This document shows positions 42,363 to 50,513 of a DNA stretch of 64,000 nt, one piece after another (position 1 is the first letter of the stretch; each line of letters opens with the position of its first letter). A model generated the notes under the pieces. It saw only the letters and a program-made list of their open reading frames with translations, was not told the origin of the DNA and did not search any database. The stretch is taken from the NCBI RefSeq assembly GCF_000585335.1, contig NZ_KK073872.1, positions 2,037,283-2,101,282 of the forward strand, given 5' to 3'. A program made the translations under genes and the position numbers. The stretch comes from Cloacibacillus evryensis DSM 19522 (GTDB lineage Bacteria; Synergistota; Synergistia; Synergistales; Synergistaceae).

Positions 42363-43598
42363 TCATTCAGCCCCCCTCGAAAAGGTCTTATTTGAAACCT
42401 CTTTCACCACCGCTTCGGCGCTGCCGTCGTTTAAGATGATCCTCACGGCGTCGCCGGCCTTCAAGGAGGCCGCGGAGCGTATCACCGTGCCGGAGAGGTC
42501 GGTGCAGATGCTGTAGCCCTTCGCCAGCAGCGAAAGCGGCGAAAGGTTCGCGAGCCGCGCGGCAAAGGCGGCGAGGCCGGAGCACTCGTCCCTGAGCCTG
42601 CGGGAGATCGCGTCCCTGATCGAATCCGCGGCTCGCGCGGCGAAATCGGCGGCCGGCTGCAGATGACCTCTGACGATGTCTCTGTCCAGACGCTCTTTCG
42701 TGGCGGCGACATTTTTATCCATAAAGCCGATGCGCGTCTCAAGCCTTCCGCGCATATTGCGCGCGGCGCTCAGCAGCGCGGTGTCGAGCGCTTTCCCGTC
42801 AGGAAAAAGCCGCTCCGCCGCCCCAGACGGCGTGGGCGCCGCCGCGTCGGCCGCCATGTCTGCAAGAGTGCTGTCTATCTGGTGTCCCAATCCGGTTATC
42901 ACCGGCACGGGAGAAAGCCGGATCGCGCGGACCACAGATTCGTTGTCGAAGATGTCGAGGTCGTCGCGGTTCCCGCCGCCGCGCGCGAGCATAACGCAGG
43001 AAAGCCCGCGGATACGCCGCGCCAGCTCAAAGGCGCGGACGATCTCCTCGGGAGCGCCGAGCCCCTGCATAAGGCTCGGGATCACGATCAGCTCCGCGCA
43101 GGGGAATCTCAGAGAGTGAAGCTTTAAAATATCCTGAAGCGCGGCTCCGGTCGGCGAGGTGATCACGGCGACCCTTTCCGGATAACGCGGCAGCGGCCTC
43201 TTGAGGCGGGGATCAAATATGCCCTCCTGCTCAAGGCGCAGCCGCAGCGCCTCTTTGGCGCGCGCCTTCGCGCCGGCCCCCAGCGGCAGCAACGTCGTCG
43301 CGTAGATCTGATAGGAGCCGCGGGCGCCGTAGACGTCTATCTTGCCGCGCACGAGCACCTCGTCGCCATCCTTCGGCCAGACGAGCACCGAGTTGGCGTA
43401 TGAGCGGAATAATACGCAGGCGACGCGTGAATTTGCGCCTAGCAGCGTAAAGTAGGCGTGCCCGCTGGTGTGGAGTTTAAAGCCGAGCAGCTCGCCGCGT
43501 ACGGAAAGATTCTGCAGCGACGGTTCGCGAAAGAGCGCCTCCCTCACGGAGGCCGTCATCTCGTCTACCGTCACGATAACGTTTTTACTGCTGTTCAT
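42363..43598 (-). CDS. xseA: Exodeoxyribonuclease VII large subunit
   Basis: 411 residues. The N-terminal OB domain (LSVRGELLGFKLHTSGHAYFTLLGANSRVACVLFRS) and the catalytic region (YPERVAVITSPTGAALQDILKL, then ARGGGNRDDLDIFDNESVVRAI and PVITGLGHQIDSTLADMAADAAAPTPSGAAE) match XseA throughout. The nuclease degrades single-stranded DNA. No xseB small-subunit gene is adjacent. It overlaps nusB by 14 bp. Confidence 0.95.
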   Translation of the reverse strand: MNSSKNVIVTVDEMTASVREALFREPSLQNLSVRGELLGFKLHTSGHAYFTLLGANSRVACVLFRSYANSVLVWPKDGDEVLVRGKIDVYGARGSYQIYATTLLPLGAGAKARAKEALRLRLEQEGIFDPRLKRPLPRYPERVAVITSPTGAALQDILKLHSLRFPCAELIVIPSLMQGLGAPEEIVRAFELARRIRGLSCVMLARGGGNRDDLDIFDNESVVRAIRLSPVPVITGLGHQIDSTLADMAADAAAPTPSGAAERLFPDGKALDTALLSAARNMRGRLETRIGFMDKNVAATKERLDRDIVRGHLQPAADFAARAADSIRDAISRRLRDECSGLAAFAARLANLSPLSLLAKGYSICTDLSGTVIRSAASLKAGDAVRIILNDGSAEAVVKEVSNKTFSRGAE

Positions 43599-44118
43599 TG
43601 TCGCTGCGCACTATGCGGCCAAGCACTCCGTTTACGAAGCGTCCGGACTCTTCCGTGCCAAAGGCCTTGGCGATCTCCACCGCCTCGGATATCGCCACGT
43701 TCACCGGGACATTCTGTGCCAGCACACCTTCGTAAAGGGCCAGCGATATGACGGCCTTGTCGATCGCGACAAGCCTTTCCGGACGCCATTTGCTCTCCAT
43801 GTTGACGCGGATGATCTCTTCCAGCTTCGCGGAATTGCTCCGCACGCCGCGGAAGAGCTCCGTAGCGTAGGCCAGCACCTCGTCCCGCTCCGCCTCGGAG
43901 AGCGCGAGGTCAAAGGAAGATACGGAGGGGAACTTCTCTTTGTCCGGAGAGTCCGCCCCCTCTTCCGCAAGCTCCGCGCTGAAAAGCTCAAGGGCCTCGT
44001 CGGCGGAGAGCGTCTCAAGCGCCTCCTGCGGCGGGGTATCCGGCCTCATGTCAAGCATATACACCAATTGCAGCGCGACCTCTCGCGCCCTGTGGCGCAG
44101 CCGCGCCCTACGGGACAT
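43585..44118 (-). CDS. nusB: Transcription antitermination factor NusB
   Basis: 177 residues from the ATG at 44118 (MSRRARLRHRAREVALQLVYMLD); a TTG two codons earlier has better ribosome binding site spacing. NusB binds boxA RNA with S10 in rRNA antitermination. The C-terminal signature is ERLVAIDKAVISLALYEGVLAQNVPVNVAISEAVEIAKAFGTEESGRFVNGVLGRI. It is longer than usual owing to an acidic insert (EELAEEGADSPDKEKFPSV) in the middle. The gene lies 10 bp after a membrane-protein gene and overlaps xseA. Confidence 0.92.
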   Translation of the reverse strand: MSRRARLRHRAREVALQLVYMLDMRPDTPPQEALETLSADEALELFSAELAEEGADSPDKEKFPSVSSFDLALSEAERDEVLAYATELFRGVRSNSAKLEEIIRVNMESKWRPERLVAIDKAVISLALYEGVLAQNVPVNVAISEAVEIAKAFGTEESGRFVNGVLGRIVRSDNEQQ

Positions 44119-44128
44119 CACCAAAAAA

Positions 44129-44602
44129 TCATCTCCTGAAATGTTCTTTCAACGCCGCTATCTGCCTCTGCCCATCGTCCGTGATAAGGACCCAGGCGAC
44201 TCCATATCCGACCACGGCTGAGAAGATAGACCAAAGTATCCCCCTGATGCCCATGTGGAAAAGCGCCGTGATGCCGGCAGCCGCGGCGGCCCAAAAGAGC
44301 GGCAGCATCCATACCGGCGTCGTCTTCCTATTATCCTGCGGGGCGATATTCACCCAATTCAGCTGCACCGCGATGCCGGACTTGTTGAATATGCCCTCAA
44401 AGCGCCTCTCAAGGGCGCTCTTCGTCTCAAGATTCGTGTCCTCGGGCGCCGCTATATAGGCGTTGAGGAGATTCTTTTCGCCGATAAACGATATCTCCTG
44501 CACGTAAAGCTCCTGTGGGAGACGCTTCGATATGATCAATTTTATCGCGTCGCCGTCCACCCATATCTTGCCAAGTTTTGTCGTTGTCCATAGAAACAGC
44601 AT
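44129..44602 (-). CDS. Hypothetical protein with two C-terminal membrane segments
   Basis: 157 residues from the ATG at 44602 (GAGAGG 11 bp upstream); a GTG three codons earlier sits too close to that site. The first ~95 residues are soluble (KIWVDGDAIKLIISKRLPQELYVQEISFIGEKNLLNAYI, then ERRFEGIFNKSGIAVQLNWVN). Residues ~105-140 form two hydrophobic helices (VWMLPLFWAAAAAGITALF, GILWSIFSAVVGYGVAWVLI). I do not recognise the family. It lies between the Asp23 gene, separated by a terminator, and nusB, a place often held by Asp23-associated membrane proteins such as AmaP, but sequence similarity to those is not evident. Confidence 0.7.
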   Translation of the reverse strand: MLFLWTTTKLGKIWVDGDAIKLIISKRLPQELYVQEISFIGEKNLLNAYIAAPEDTNLETKSALERRFEGIFNKSGIAVQLNWVNIAPQDNRKTTPVWMLPLFWAAAAAGITALFHMGIRGILWSIFSAVVGYGVAWVLITDDGQRQIAALKEHFRR

Positions 44603-44623
44603 GCTCTGCACCGCCTCTCAAAA

Positions 44624-44655
44624 AAGAAGGCCGGTCATAGCAAACCGGCCTTCTT
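44624..44655 (-). terminator. Terminator after the Asp23-family gene
   Basis: The strong stem AAGAAGGCCGGT / ACCGGCCTTCTT with a short loop is followed on the minus strand by a T-run (TTCTTTTTT), 20 bp past the Asp23 stop. Confidence 0.88.
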
Positions 44656-44675
44656 GGTAGTTAAACGCTGTTAAA

Positions 44676-45143
44676 TCAGGCCCCTTCAACGTTGAGCGGA
44701 TCGATCCCGTCAGCCTCTTCGCCGTCGGTGGTCTTCTTTTCCGCGAAGGTGATACCCTGAACGTAGATATTTACGCCCTTGATCGAGTATCCCGTGTAGC
44801 GCTCCACCTGCTCCTTGATAGCCTCCTGGACGTCCCAGCAGACGTCGGGAATCCGCAGGCCGTACTTTACGGAGATATAGGCGTCGACTACGATCTCGGG
44901 GGAATCGCCGTCGGAGATCGAGATGCGGACTCCGTTCACCGTCTTGCGTCCGAGCCTGAGGTTTGCCATCAATCCTGGGCTGGCCGGGGATACCCCTTCG
45001 ACGCTGTTCAGCGCCTTGGTCGCAAGCTGCGCGATGACGTCTTCGGAGATGCGTACCTTCCCCTCAAGATTCGTCTGGCCGAGACCGGGTTCAGTCTCCT
45101 GCTTTTCTTCAACATTGAAATCTTCGTTCATTGATTCAACCAT
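44676..45143 (-). CDS. Asp23/Gls24 family envelope stress protein
   Basis: 155 residues. An acidic N-terminal tail of ~25 residues precedes the Asp23 domain (GKVRISEDVIAQLATKALNSVEGVSPASPGL, then GVRISISDGDSPEIVVDAYISVKYGLRIPDVCWDVQEAIKEQVERYTGYSIKGVNIYVQGITF). The family is linked with cell envelope stress and in some species is anchored by AmaP. The start ATG at 45143 has GGGAGG 9 bp upstream. Monocistronic or last in its unit, since a terminator follows. Confidence 0.9.
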   Translation of the reverse strand: MVESMNEDFNVEEKQETEPGLGQTNLEGKVRISEDVIAQLATKALNSVEGVSPASPGLMANLRLGRKTVNGVRISISDGDSPEIVVDAYISVKYGLRIPDVCWDVQEAIKEQVERYTGYSIKGVNIYVQGITFAEKKTTDGEEADGIDPLNVEGA

Positions 45144-45248
45144 GCCGCAATTCCTCCCTCAATACAAGATCCCCAATATCTTCAACTCTAAAAAACGATG
45201 AACGTCCCTGATCCGTACACGGGGGTACGAAACAGGAGACCAGCGCGC

Positions 45249-45686
45249 CTAATCTTCCGGAAGTTTGAATGGCTTGCCGCAGTGCGGGCAGACAAGGTCT
45301 TCCTCTTCGTCATACATCGCCGGTTCAAAGTAGAAATCGTTATTGCAGTTCGGGCATGTTACCGACTCATATTCCTCTTCGTCGAAATCCTCGTAGTCTT
45401 CCTCGTCGTCATCATCATAGTGATGGTGATGGCAGCACTCGTCATCATCCTCATCCTCGCAAAGCGCGTCGATCTCATCTTCGAGATCCGAGACATCCTC
45501 GTCAAGCTGTTCGAGGTAGGCATTGAGCTCCTCATGTACCTCTTCGTGATCCTCAATTGCAACAGCCAGGGAATCCAGTGCATCGACCAATGCGGTGTAA
45601 AACTTTGCTTTGTCAGGCGAATCAGCCGTTAAATTCTGTCCGTCGATAAGCCCCTTCAAATATGCTATTTTCTCACGTGCGCTCAT
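45249..45686 (-). CDS. CD1247-type acidic zinc-ribbon protein
   Basis: 145 residues. The N-terminal ~55 residues match the CD1247 N-terminal domain (MSAREKIAYLKGLIDGQNL, then KFYTALVDALDSLAVAIEDHEEVHEELN). A very acidic middle contains the cluster CCHHHHY within DEDDDE...DDDDEED, followed by a CxxC...CxxC zinc ribbon (VTCPNCNNDFYF, LVCPHCGKPFKL). The family is known from anaerobic Firmicutes and its function is undetermined. The extra Cys/His cluster suggests additional metal binding. Confidence 0.82.
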   Translation of the reverse strand: MSAREKIAYLKGLIDGQNLTADSPDKAKFYTALVDALDSLAVAIEDHEEVHEELNAYLEQLDEDVSDLEDEIDALCEDEDDDECCHHHHYDDDDEEDYEDFDEEEYESVTCPNCNNDFYFEPAMYDEEEDLVCPHCGKPFKLPED

Positions 45687-45737
45687 TTGAATCCCTCCTG
45701 TTGGATTATGCGAATGCGGAAGAAACCTGTGCCCGGT

Positions 45738-46310
45738 TTACTTCTTCGCTCGCTCTAAATACTCTCCCGTCCTTGTGTCTACGACTATTTCCTCGCCGTT
45801 TTCCACAAAGAACGGAACAGTAACTACAAGGCCAGTTTCCGTCGTCGCGGGCTTGCCGCCGCCGGAGGCCGTATCGCCCTTAAATCCGGGCGGCGTGTCG
45901 GTGATCTTCATCGTCACCTGGTTCGGGAGTTCGATCCCCATTACGCGCCCTTCGTACATATCAAAGCTGACTTCAAGGTCGTCTATAAGAAACTTCACCA
46001 TATCGCCGAGAATATCGGGAGACAGCGTCACCTGATCATACGATTCCATATCCATGAAGACGAAGTCTTCTCCGTCCTTGTACTGATACTGCGCGGGCCT
46101 TTCGTCAAAGACGATCCTCTCAAAACGTTCGCCGGACTTGAAGGACTGGTCGACGCTCGAACCGGTCTCAAGGTTACGGAGCTTTCCGCGGACTATCGCC
46201 CCGCCCCTTCCCATTTTATGATGCGAACATTCGAGAAGAACCCACATCCCGCCCTCCCATTTGATCTTCAAACCGGGACGGAAATCACTAGTATCGACTA
46301 TCTGTGCCAT
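45738..46310 (-). CDS. efp: Elongation factor P
   Basis: 190 residues from the ATG at 46310 (GGGAGG 8 bp upstream). EF-P rescues ribosomes stalled at polyproline. KOW-like domain I holds the tip loop HHKMGRGGA, with Arg35 where most bacteria have Lys and Met where Pro is usual. OB domains II and III follow (GERFERIVFDERPAQYQYKDGEDFVFMD, then GVTMKI-like and ENGEEIVVDTRTGEYLERAKK). No modification enzyme (EarP, EpmA, YmfI) is visible nearby. Confidence 0.95.
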   Translation of the reverse strand: MAQIVDTSDFRPGLKIKWEGGMWVLLECSHHKMGRGGAIVRGKLRNLETGSSVDQSFKSGERFERIVFDERPAQYQYKDGEDFVFMDMESYDQVTLSPDILGDMVKFLIDDLEVSFDMYEGRVMGIELPNQVTMKITDTPPGFKGDTASGGGKPATTETGLVVTVPFFVENGEEIVVDTRTGEYLERAKK

Positions 46311-46381
46311 AAAAATGCCTCCCTGTACTCGTATGAGCATGCCTCATGCCCACATATATCATTTCCTGACTATGCCATAGA

Positions 46382-46411
46382 ATCATAACATAAAATGTGT
46401 TGACTTATCAA
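46382..46411 (-). promoter_or_regulatory. Probable efp promoter
   Basis: On the minus strand, TTGATA (46406-46411) and TATGAT (46382-46387) are separated by 18 bp, about 72 bp upstream of the efp ATG, in an AT-rich stretch of otherwise GC-rich DNA. Confidence 0.5.
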
Positions 46412-46487
46412 ATATTATAAACAAATAATATCATCCGGAAGAGCCAACTTACGCATTTCCCGCCCTCATCAGCCGCGCGGGGCAAGA

Positions 46488-47423
46488 TCAGGGGCCGCGG
46501 ACATTCGGCAGCGGCCAGCTGAACTTCGCGCAGTAAAGGATATGCCGCGAACGGCCGCGCCACTGCGCGAGTATCTCTTCACGGCAATTTTCCTCTCCGA
46601 CGATACGCCCCGGCGCGAGAGTCTCGTCGCCGCCGCGCGCCACCAGATAGACCGTAAGCAGGTTTTTTCCGTCGTCGAGATAAAAACGGATGTCACAGAT
46701 ACCGTTCTCCCGCGGCTGGTCGCCCGTCGTGCGAAAATCTTTCGTATAGAGCTTATCATCCCACGCCCAGCATTCCATCGCGCGGAATAGCAGCAGCCGC
46801 TCGCCCTTGGAAACGACGGCCTCCTCCGCCCCATAATTTTTGAGTTCGAGTTCAGAGCCGGAGGCCTTTGTTACGAGAAGCAGCGATCTCCGCGGGCGGC
46901 AGTTCTCAAAGAGGACCCAATTCTTCACGGATTTGGACTTGTCGTAGAGGTCAAGGTCAAAGTGATCGCGGTTCGGAGCCGTGTCAAAACTTATCCTCGC
47001 GGCGACTTTTCCCACACCGCCCTCCTGCCGCGTGCGGCAAAGCTCAGGATAGGCGTAAGCGAGACGCAAACAGCCGTTGGAGCGGCCGTTTTTATCCGAC
47101 GTCACCGAGACGGGGCCGTCCCAACTGAACGGAGCCCCCAGCTGTGAACCGAACCCCTTTTTGTATTCGCCGGCGTCTCCGGGGATACCCAGCGCGCAAT
47201 AGAAAATGGGGCCGCGCAATATGCCGCAGGCCGTCCAGATACGCGATTCCGCCACCCTGCGGTCGACGAAGGCGCGGCAGACATAAAGAGCGCCCTTGAA
47301 GGGCGAAAAGAAGAGAGAGAGGATGACAGAGATAACCATGAGCGCAACAAGGCACTCTGCCAGCGTGAAAGCCGCACGGCGGTCAGCGCCCGTGTTCAGG
47401 CCAGACGACAGCGACCGATCCAT
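46488..47423 (-). CDS. Prepilin-like protein of the type IV pilus cluster
   Basis: 311 residues. A short basic leader (MDRSLSSGLNTGADRRAA) precedes the class III signal FTLAECLVALMVISVILSLFF, with the conserved Glu at +5 and a hydrophobic helix, so PilD-type processing after Ala is expected. The body (~270 residues) is larger than a major pilin and resembles a minor pilin such as PilW/ComGF type, though I cannot assign it. It overlaps the preceding small pilin-like gene by 41 bp and ends the pilus operon. Confidence 0.75.
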   Translation of the reverse strand: MDRSLSSGLNTGADRRAAFTLAECLVALMVISVILSLFFSPFKGALYVCRAFVDRRVAESRIWTACGILRGPIFYCALGIPGDAGEYKKGFGSQLGAPFSWDGPVSVTSDKNGRSNGCLRLAYAYPELCRTRQEGGVGKVAARISFDTAPNRDHFDLDLYDKSKSVKNWVLFENCRPRRSLLLVTKASGSELELKNYGAEEAVVSKGERLLLFRAMECWAWDDKLYTKDFRTTGDQPRENGICDIRFYLDDGKNLLTVYLVARGGDETLAPGRIVGEENCREEILAQWRGRSRHILYCAKFSWPLPNVRGP

Positions 47424-47694
47424 TATTTCCGACGGGGATACTGTAGAGCCGCACGGAGACGCCTCCGGGGATCACGCGGCGCTCTGTTTCAAACGAGGAC
47501 AGTTCATCCGCGCCGCCCGCAACTAAAAGGGCTATCACCTCACCGGCCCTCCTCTCCGCCTCCAGCCGCCGCTTTCCGCTCTCGGCCAGCTTCACGGCCG
47601 AGCTCAGCATGGAAGAGGCGGCGATCAAAACGACCAGCGCGGTGAACATGGCAACGACCGCCTCCGCAAGTAAGGAGCCGCTACGTTTTCCCAT
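47383..47694 (-). CDS. Small pilin-like protein
   Basis: 103 residues starting MGKRSGSLLAEAVVAMFTAL followed by VVLIAASSML. The motif G-SLLAE at the start of a hydrophobic helix is a prepilin peptidase site with Glu at +5, like minor pilins of the PilV/GspI group. The rest is short, with AERRAGEVIALLVAGG. It begins one base after the pilT stop and overlaps the next pilin gene. Confidence 0.65.
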   Translation of the reverse strand: MGKRSGSLLAEAVVAMFTALVVLIAASSMLSSAVKLAESGKRRLEAERRAGEVIALLVAGGADELSSFETERRVIPGGVSVRLYSIPVGNNGSVAVVWPEHGR

Positions 47695-48768
47695 CTATAT
47701 CATATAGCGGTTGAAACTCTCTACATCGTAGGCGTGGGCCAAAGCCTCTCTTTTACCGACCATGCCCTTCTGACAGAGGCTGGCGAGATCCTGGTCCATC
47801 GTGTGCATTCCGAGCGCCGAACCGGTCTGAATGACGTTTTTTATCTGCGAGCTCTTTCCCTCGCGGATATAATTGCGCACGGCGTTTGTCGCGACAAGGT
47901 ATTCGGTGGCGACCGCCCGACCCGGTATCCCCTCAAGAGGGATCAGCTGCTGTGAAAGGACCCCGAGCAGCATCGAGGCCAGCTGGATGCGTATCTGCTG
48001 CTGCTGATAGGGGGGGAATACGTCGATTATACGGTCGATGCTCTGCGCCGCGTCGCGCGTGTGCAGAGTCGCGAGCACGAGATGCCCCGTCTCGGCGGCT
48101 GTGATCGCCGCCGAGATCGTCTCAAGATCCCGCATTTCGCCGATCATTATCACGTCCGGGTCCTGGCGCATCGCGCGGCGCAGCGCCTCGGCGAAGGTCT
48201 TCGTGTCGCGTCCGAGTTCGCGCTGGTGTATGAGCGCGACCTCGGAGGTATAGAGGTATTCTATCGGATCTTCGACGGTCACGATGTGCACCGAACGCGT
48301 GAGGTTTATCTCCTGGATGATCGCCGCGAGCGTTGTCGACTTGCCGGAGCCGGTCGGTCCGGTGACAAGAAAGAGGCCGTTATTCTTCTTCGTCATCACC
48401 TTAAGGTCGTCCGGCAGCCCCAGCTGCTTCATCGTGCGGATATTTGAGGTGATGGCGCGCAGCGCGAGCGCGGGACAGCCCTTTTCATATGAGAAATTGG
48501 CGCGGAAACGCTGCTCCTTCACCCCCATGTCGAGGCCGAAGCTGAAATCATATTCCCGCTCTTTGTTGAAACGTTCGATCTGGCTCTCAGTCAGCAGCTC
48601 GCTGACCGCCTGGCGCATATCATCTTCGGCCAGAGGCTGGGCCTCCGGGATGCGCACAAGGTTTCCGTCTATCCGCAGCATCGGCACGTCCCCGACGCTC
48701 AAGTGAACGTCGCTCGCACAGCTGTTTATTCCTCTTATCAGAGTATCTTTCAGGACAAATCCCGTCAT
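47695..48768 (-). CDS. pilT: Type IV pilus retraction ATPase PilT
   Basis: 357 residues. The hexameric ATPase for pilus retraction. Features are the N-terminal ASDVHLSVGDVPMLRIDGNL, Walker A LFLVTGPTGSGKSTTLAA (near 130-147), the Asp box VTVEDPIEYLY, Walker B DPDVIMIGEMRDLETISAAITAAETGHLVLATLHTRDAA with the two conserved His of the His box, and the AIRNLIRE-like segment NAVRNYIREGK near 310. It lies 14 bp after pilB. Confidence 0.95.
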   Translation of the reverse strand: MTGFVLKDTLIRGINSCASDVHLSVGDVPMLRIDGNLVRIPEAQPLAEDDMRQAVSELLTESQIERFNKEREYDFSFGLDMGVKEQRFRANFSYEKGCPALALRAITSNIRTMKQLGLPDDLKVMTKKNNGLFLVTGPTGSGKSTTLAAIIQEINLTRSVHIVTVEDPIEYLYTSEVALIHQRELGRDTKTFAEALRRAMRQDPDVIMIGEMRDLETISAAITAAETGHLVLATLHTRDAAQSIDRIIDVFPPYQQQQIRIQLASMLLGVLSQQLIPLEGIPGRAVATEYLVATNAVRNYIREGKSSQIKNVIQTGSALGMHTMDQDLASLCQKGMVGKREALAHAYDVESFNRYMI

Positions 48769-48782
48769 TTTGGCAGGCTCCT

Positions 48783-50501
48783 CTAATCAATTATCGTTGT
48801 AAACAGCATCTCGTCGATGCTCGTAACGCCCTCTTCGACCTTGCGGCGCGCGTCCTCGCGCAGCGTTATCATCCCGAAACGGCGCGCGTAGTCGCGCAGC
48901 TCCTGTTCCGAGGCGCCGTCGTTTATCATCGCACGCAGCGTATTGTCAATCATCATTACCTCGGCGATCACGGTGCGTCCCTTATAGCCCGTGAAGCGGC
49001 ACTCTGGGCAGCCCTTAGGCCCGTAGACCGCGGTACCCTCCGGGATGCCGGTCTCCGCCTCCATCGCCGCGTTGACGAACAGCCTCTCTCTGCAGTGCGG
49101 ACAGAGGCTCCTTACAAGTCGCTGGGCAAGCACGGCGCGCAGCGAGGAGGCGAGCAGGAAGCGCGGCACCCCCATATCGACGAGCCTGTTGATGGCGGTC
49201 GGCGCGTCGTTCGTGTGCAGAGTGCTGAGGACCAGGTGTCCCGTGAGGGCGACGCGCACCGCAAGGTGGGCTGTCTCCGTGTCGCGGATCTCTCCGACCA
49301 TTATTATGTCGGGGTCCTGGCGCAGGATAGAACGGAGGGCGCTCCCAAAGGTGAGGCCGATCCTCTCGTTTATCTGTATCTGTGTGAGGCCGGCGATCGT
49401 AAATTCGACGGGGTCCTCCAATGTGATGATATTCTTTGAGGGGTCGTTCAGTATTTCAAGCAGCGAATAGAGCGTCGTCGACTTGCCGGACCCCGTGGGG
49501 CCGGTCACCAGCACGATGCCGTTTGAAGCCCGTATCGCCTCGCGCAGCATCTCCTGCTGAACGTCGCTGAAGCCGAGCCTCTCCATCCCGATACGGTCGT
49601 TGCTCTGGTCGAGTAGCCGCAGCACCACCTTCTCCCCCAAAATGGAGGGAAGCGTCGAGACGCGCAGGTCTATCCGCGAGCCCGCGACCTTGATCAGGAT
49701 ACGCCCGTCCTGCGGACGCCGTTTTTCCGCGATATCCATCCCCGAGAGGATCTTGATGCGGGCGATGAGCGGCAGGTGAAGGTTGCTCGGGATCTCTATG
49801 TTGCTGAACAGCGTGCCGTCGATGCGAAAGCGGACGCGCGTCATCGATTCAGTCGGTTCGATATGGATATCGGAGGCCTTCTCGCGCACAGCCTGCTCAA
49901 GAATGCTGTTCACCAGCCGCACGACGGGAGCGGCGTCGGCGGCGATGTTCGTCACGTCCTGCGCCGTAGTCTGTGAAACGGTGACTATGTTCGGCGCCGA
50001 CTGCACGGCCTGCTCCTGCTTCATGACGTCGGCCATCGCGTCGTGGACGCTCGTCTGCACACGATAATAATTGACCAGGGCTTTATGGATGTCAGTCGAG
50101 GTCGCCACCCGTATTTCGATCTCCCTGTTCGTAAGCAGATAAAGCTCGTCGACGGCGTAAGTATCCATCGGGTCGGCCATCGCGATAACTATCTTATCGT
50201 CTCCGACCAGCTCCAGCGGCAGGATATTGAGGCGCGCCGCCACATTCTCAGGGACGAGCGCGAGGGCCTCCTGCTGCGGGCGCATCTTCACCATAGACAC
50301 CTGCTGCAGGTCAAGCTGCTGGGCGAGCGCCTCCGCGAGATGATTTTCCGTCAGATAGCCCTCTTTTATCAATATCTCTCCCAGGCGTAGATGCGATACC
50401 TTCTGCTCCGCCAGCGCGGCTTTAAGGTTCTCCTGCGATATCACTCCCGCGTTGAGCAGGAGCTCTCCCAGGCGGATGATCTTTATCTGCTGATGGGCCA
50501 T
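48783..50501 (-). CDS. pilB: Type IV pilus assembly ATPase PilB
   Basis: 572 residues of the GspE/PilB family. Two N-terminal MshEN-like segments (IRLGELLLNAGVISQENLKAALAEQ, then LRLGEILIKEGYLTENHLAEALAQQ) suggest c-di-GMP binding. The ATPase core has Walker A LVTGPTGSGKSTTLYSLLE (near 325), EDPVEFTI, and DPDIIMVGEIRDTETAHLAVRVALTGHLVLSTLHTNDA. The tetracysteine zinc site CPHC...CPEC lies near 470-510. It drives pilus extension at the inner membrane. Confidence 0.95.
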   Translation of the reverse strand: MAHQQIKIIRLGELLLNAGVISQENLKAALAEQKVSHLRLGEILIKEGYLTENHLAEALAQQLDLQQVSMVKMRPQQEALALVPENVAARLNILPLELVGDDKIVIAMADPMDTYAVDELYLLTNREIEIRVATSTDIHKALVNYYRVQTSVHDAMADVMKQEQAVQSAPNIVTVSQTTAQDVTNIAADAAPVVRLVNSILEQAVREKASDIHIEPTESMTRVRFRIDGTLFSNIEIPSNLHLPLIARIKILSGMDIAEKRRPQDGRILIKVAGSRIDLRVSTLPSILGEKVVLRLLDQSNDRIGMERLGFSDVQQEMLREAIRASNGIVLVTGPTGSGKSTTLYSLLEILNDPSKNIITLEDPVEFTIAGLTQIQINERIGLTFGSALRSILRQDPDIIMVGEIRDTETAHLAVRVALTGHLVLSTLHTNDAPTAINRLVDMGVPRFLLASSLRAVLAQRLVRSLCPHCRERLFVNAAMEAETGIPEGTAVYGPKGCPECRFTGYKGRTVIAEVMMIDNTLRAMINDGASEQELRDYARRFGMITLREDARRKVEEGVTSIDEMLFTTIID

Positions 50502-50513
50502 GGCCGCACGCCC

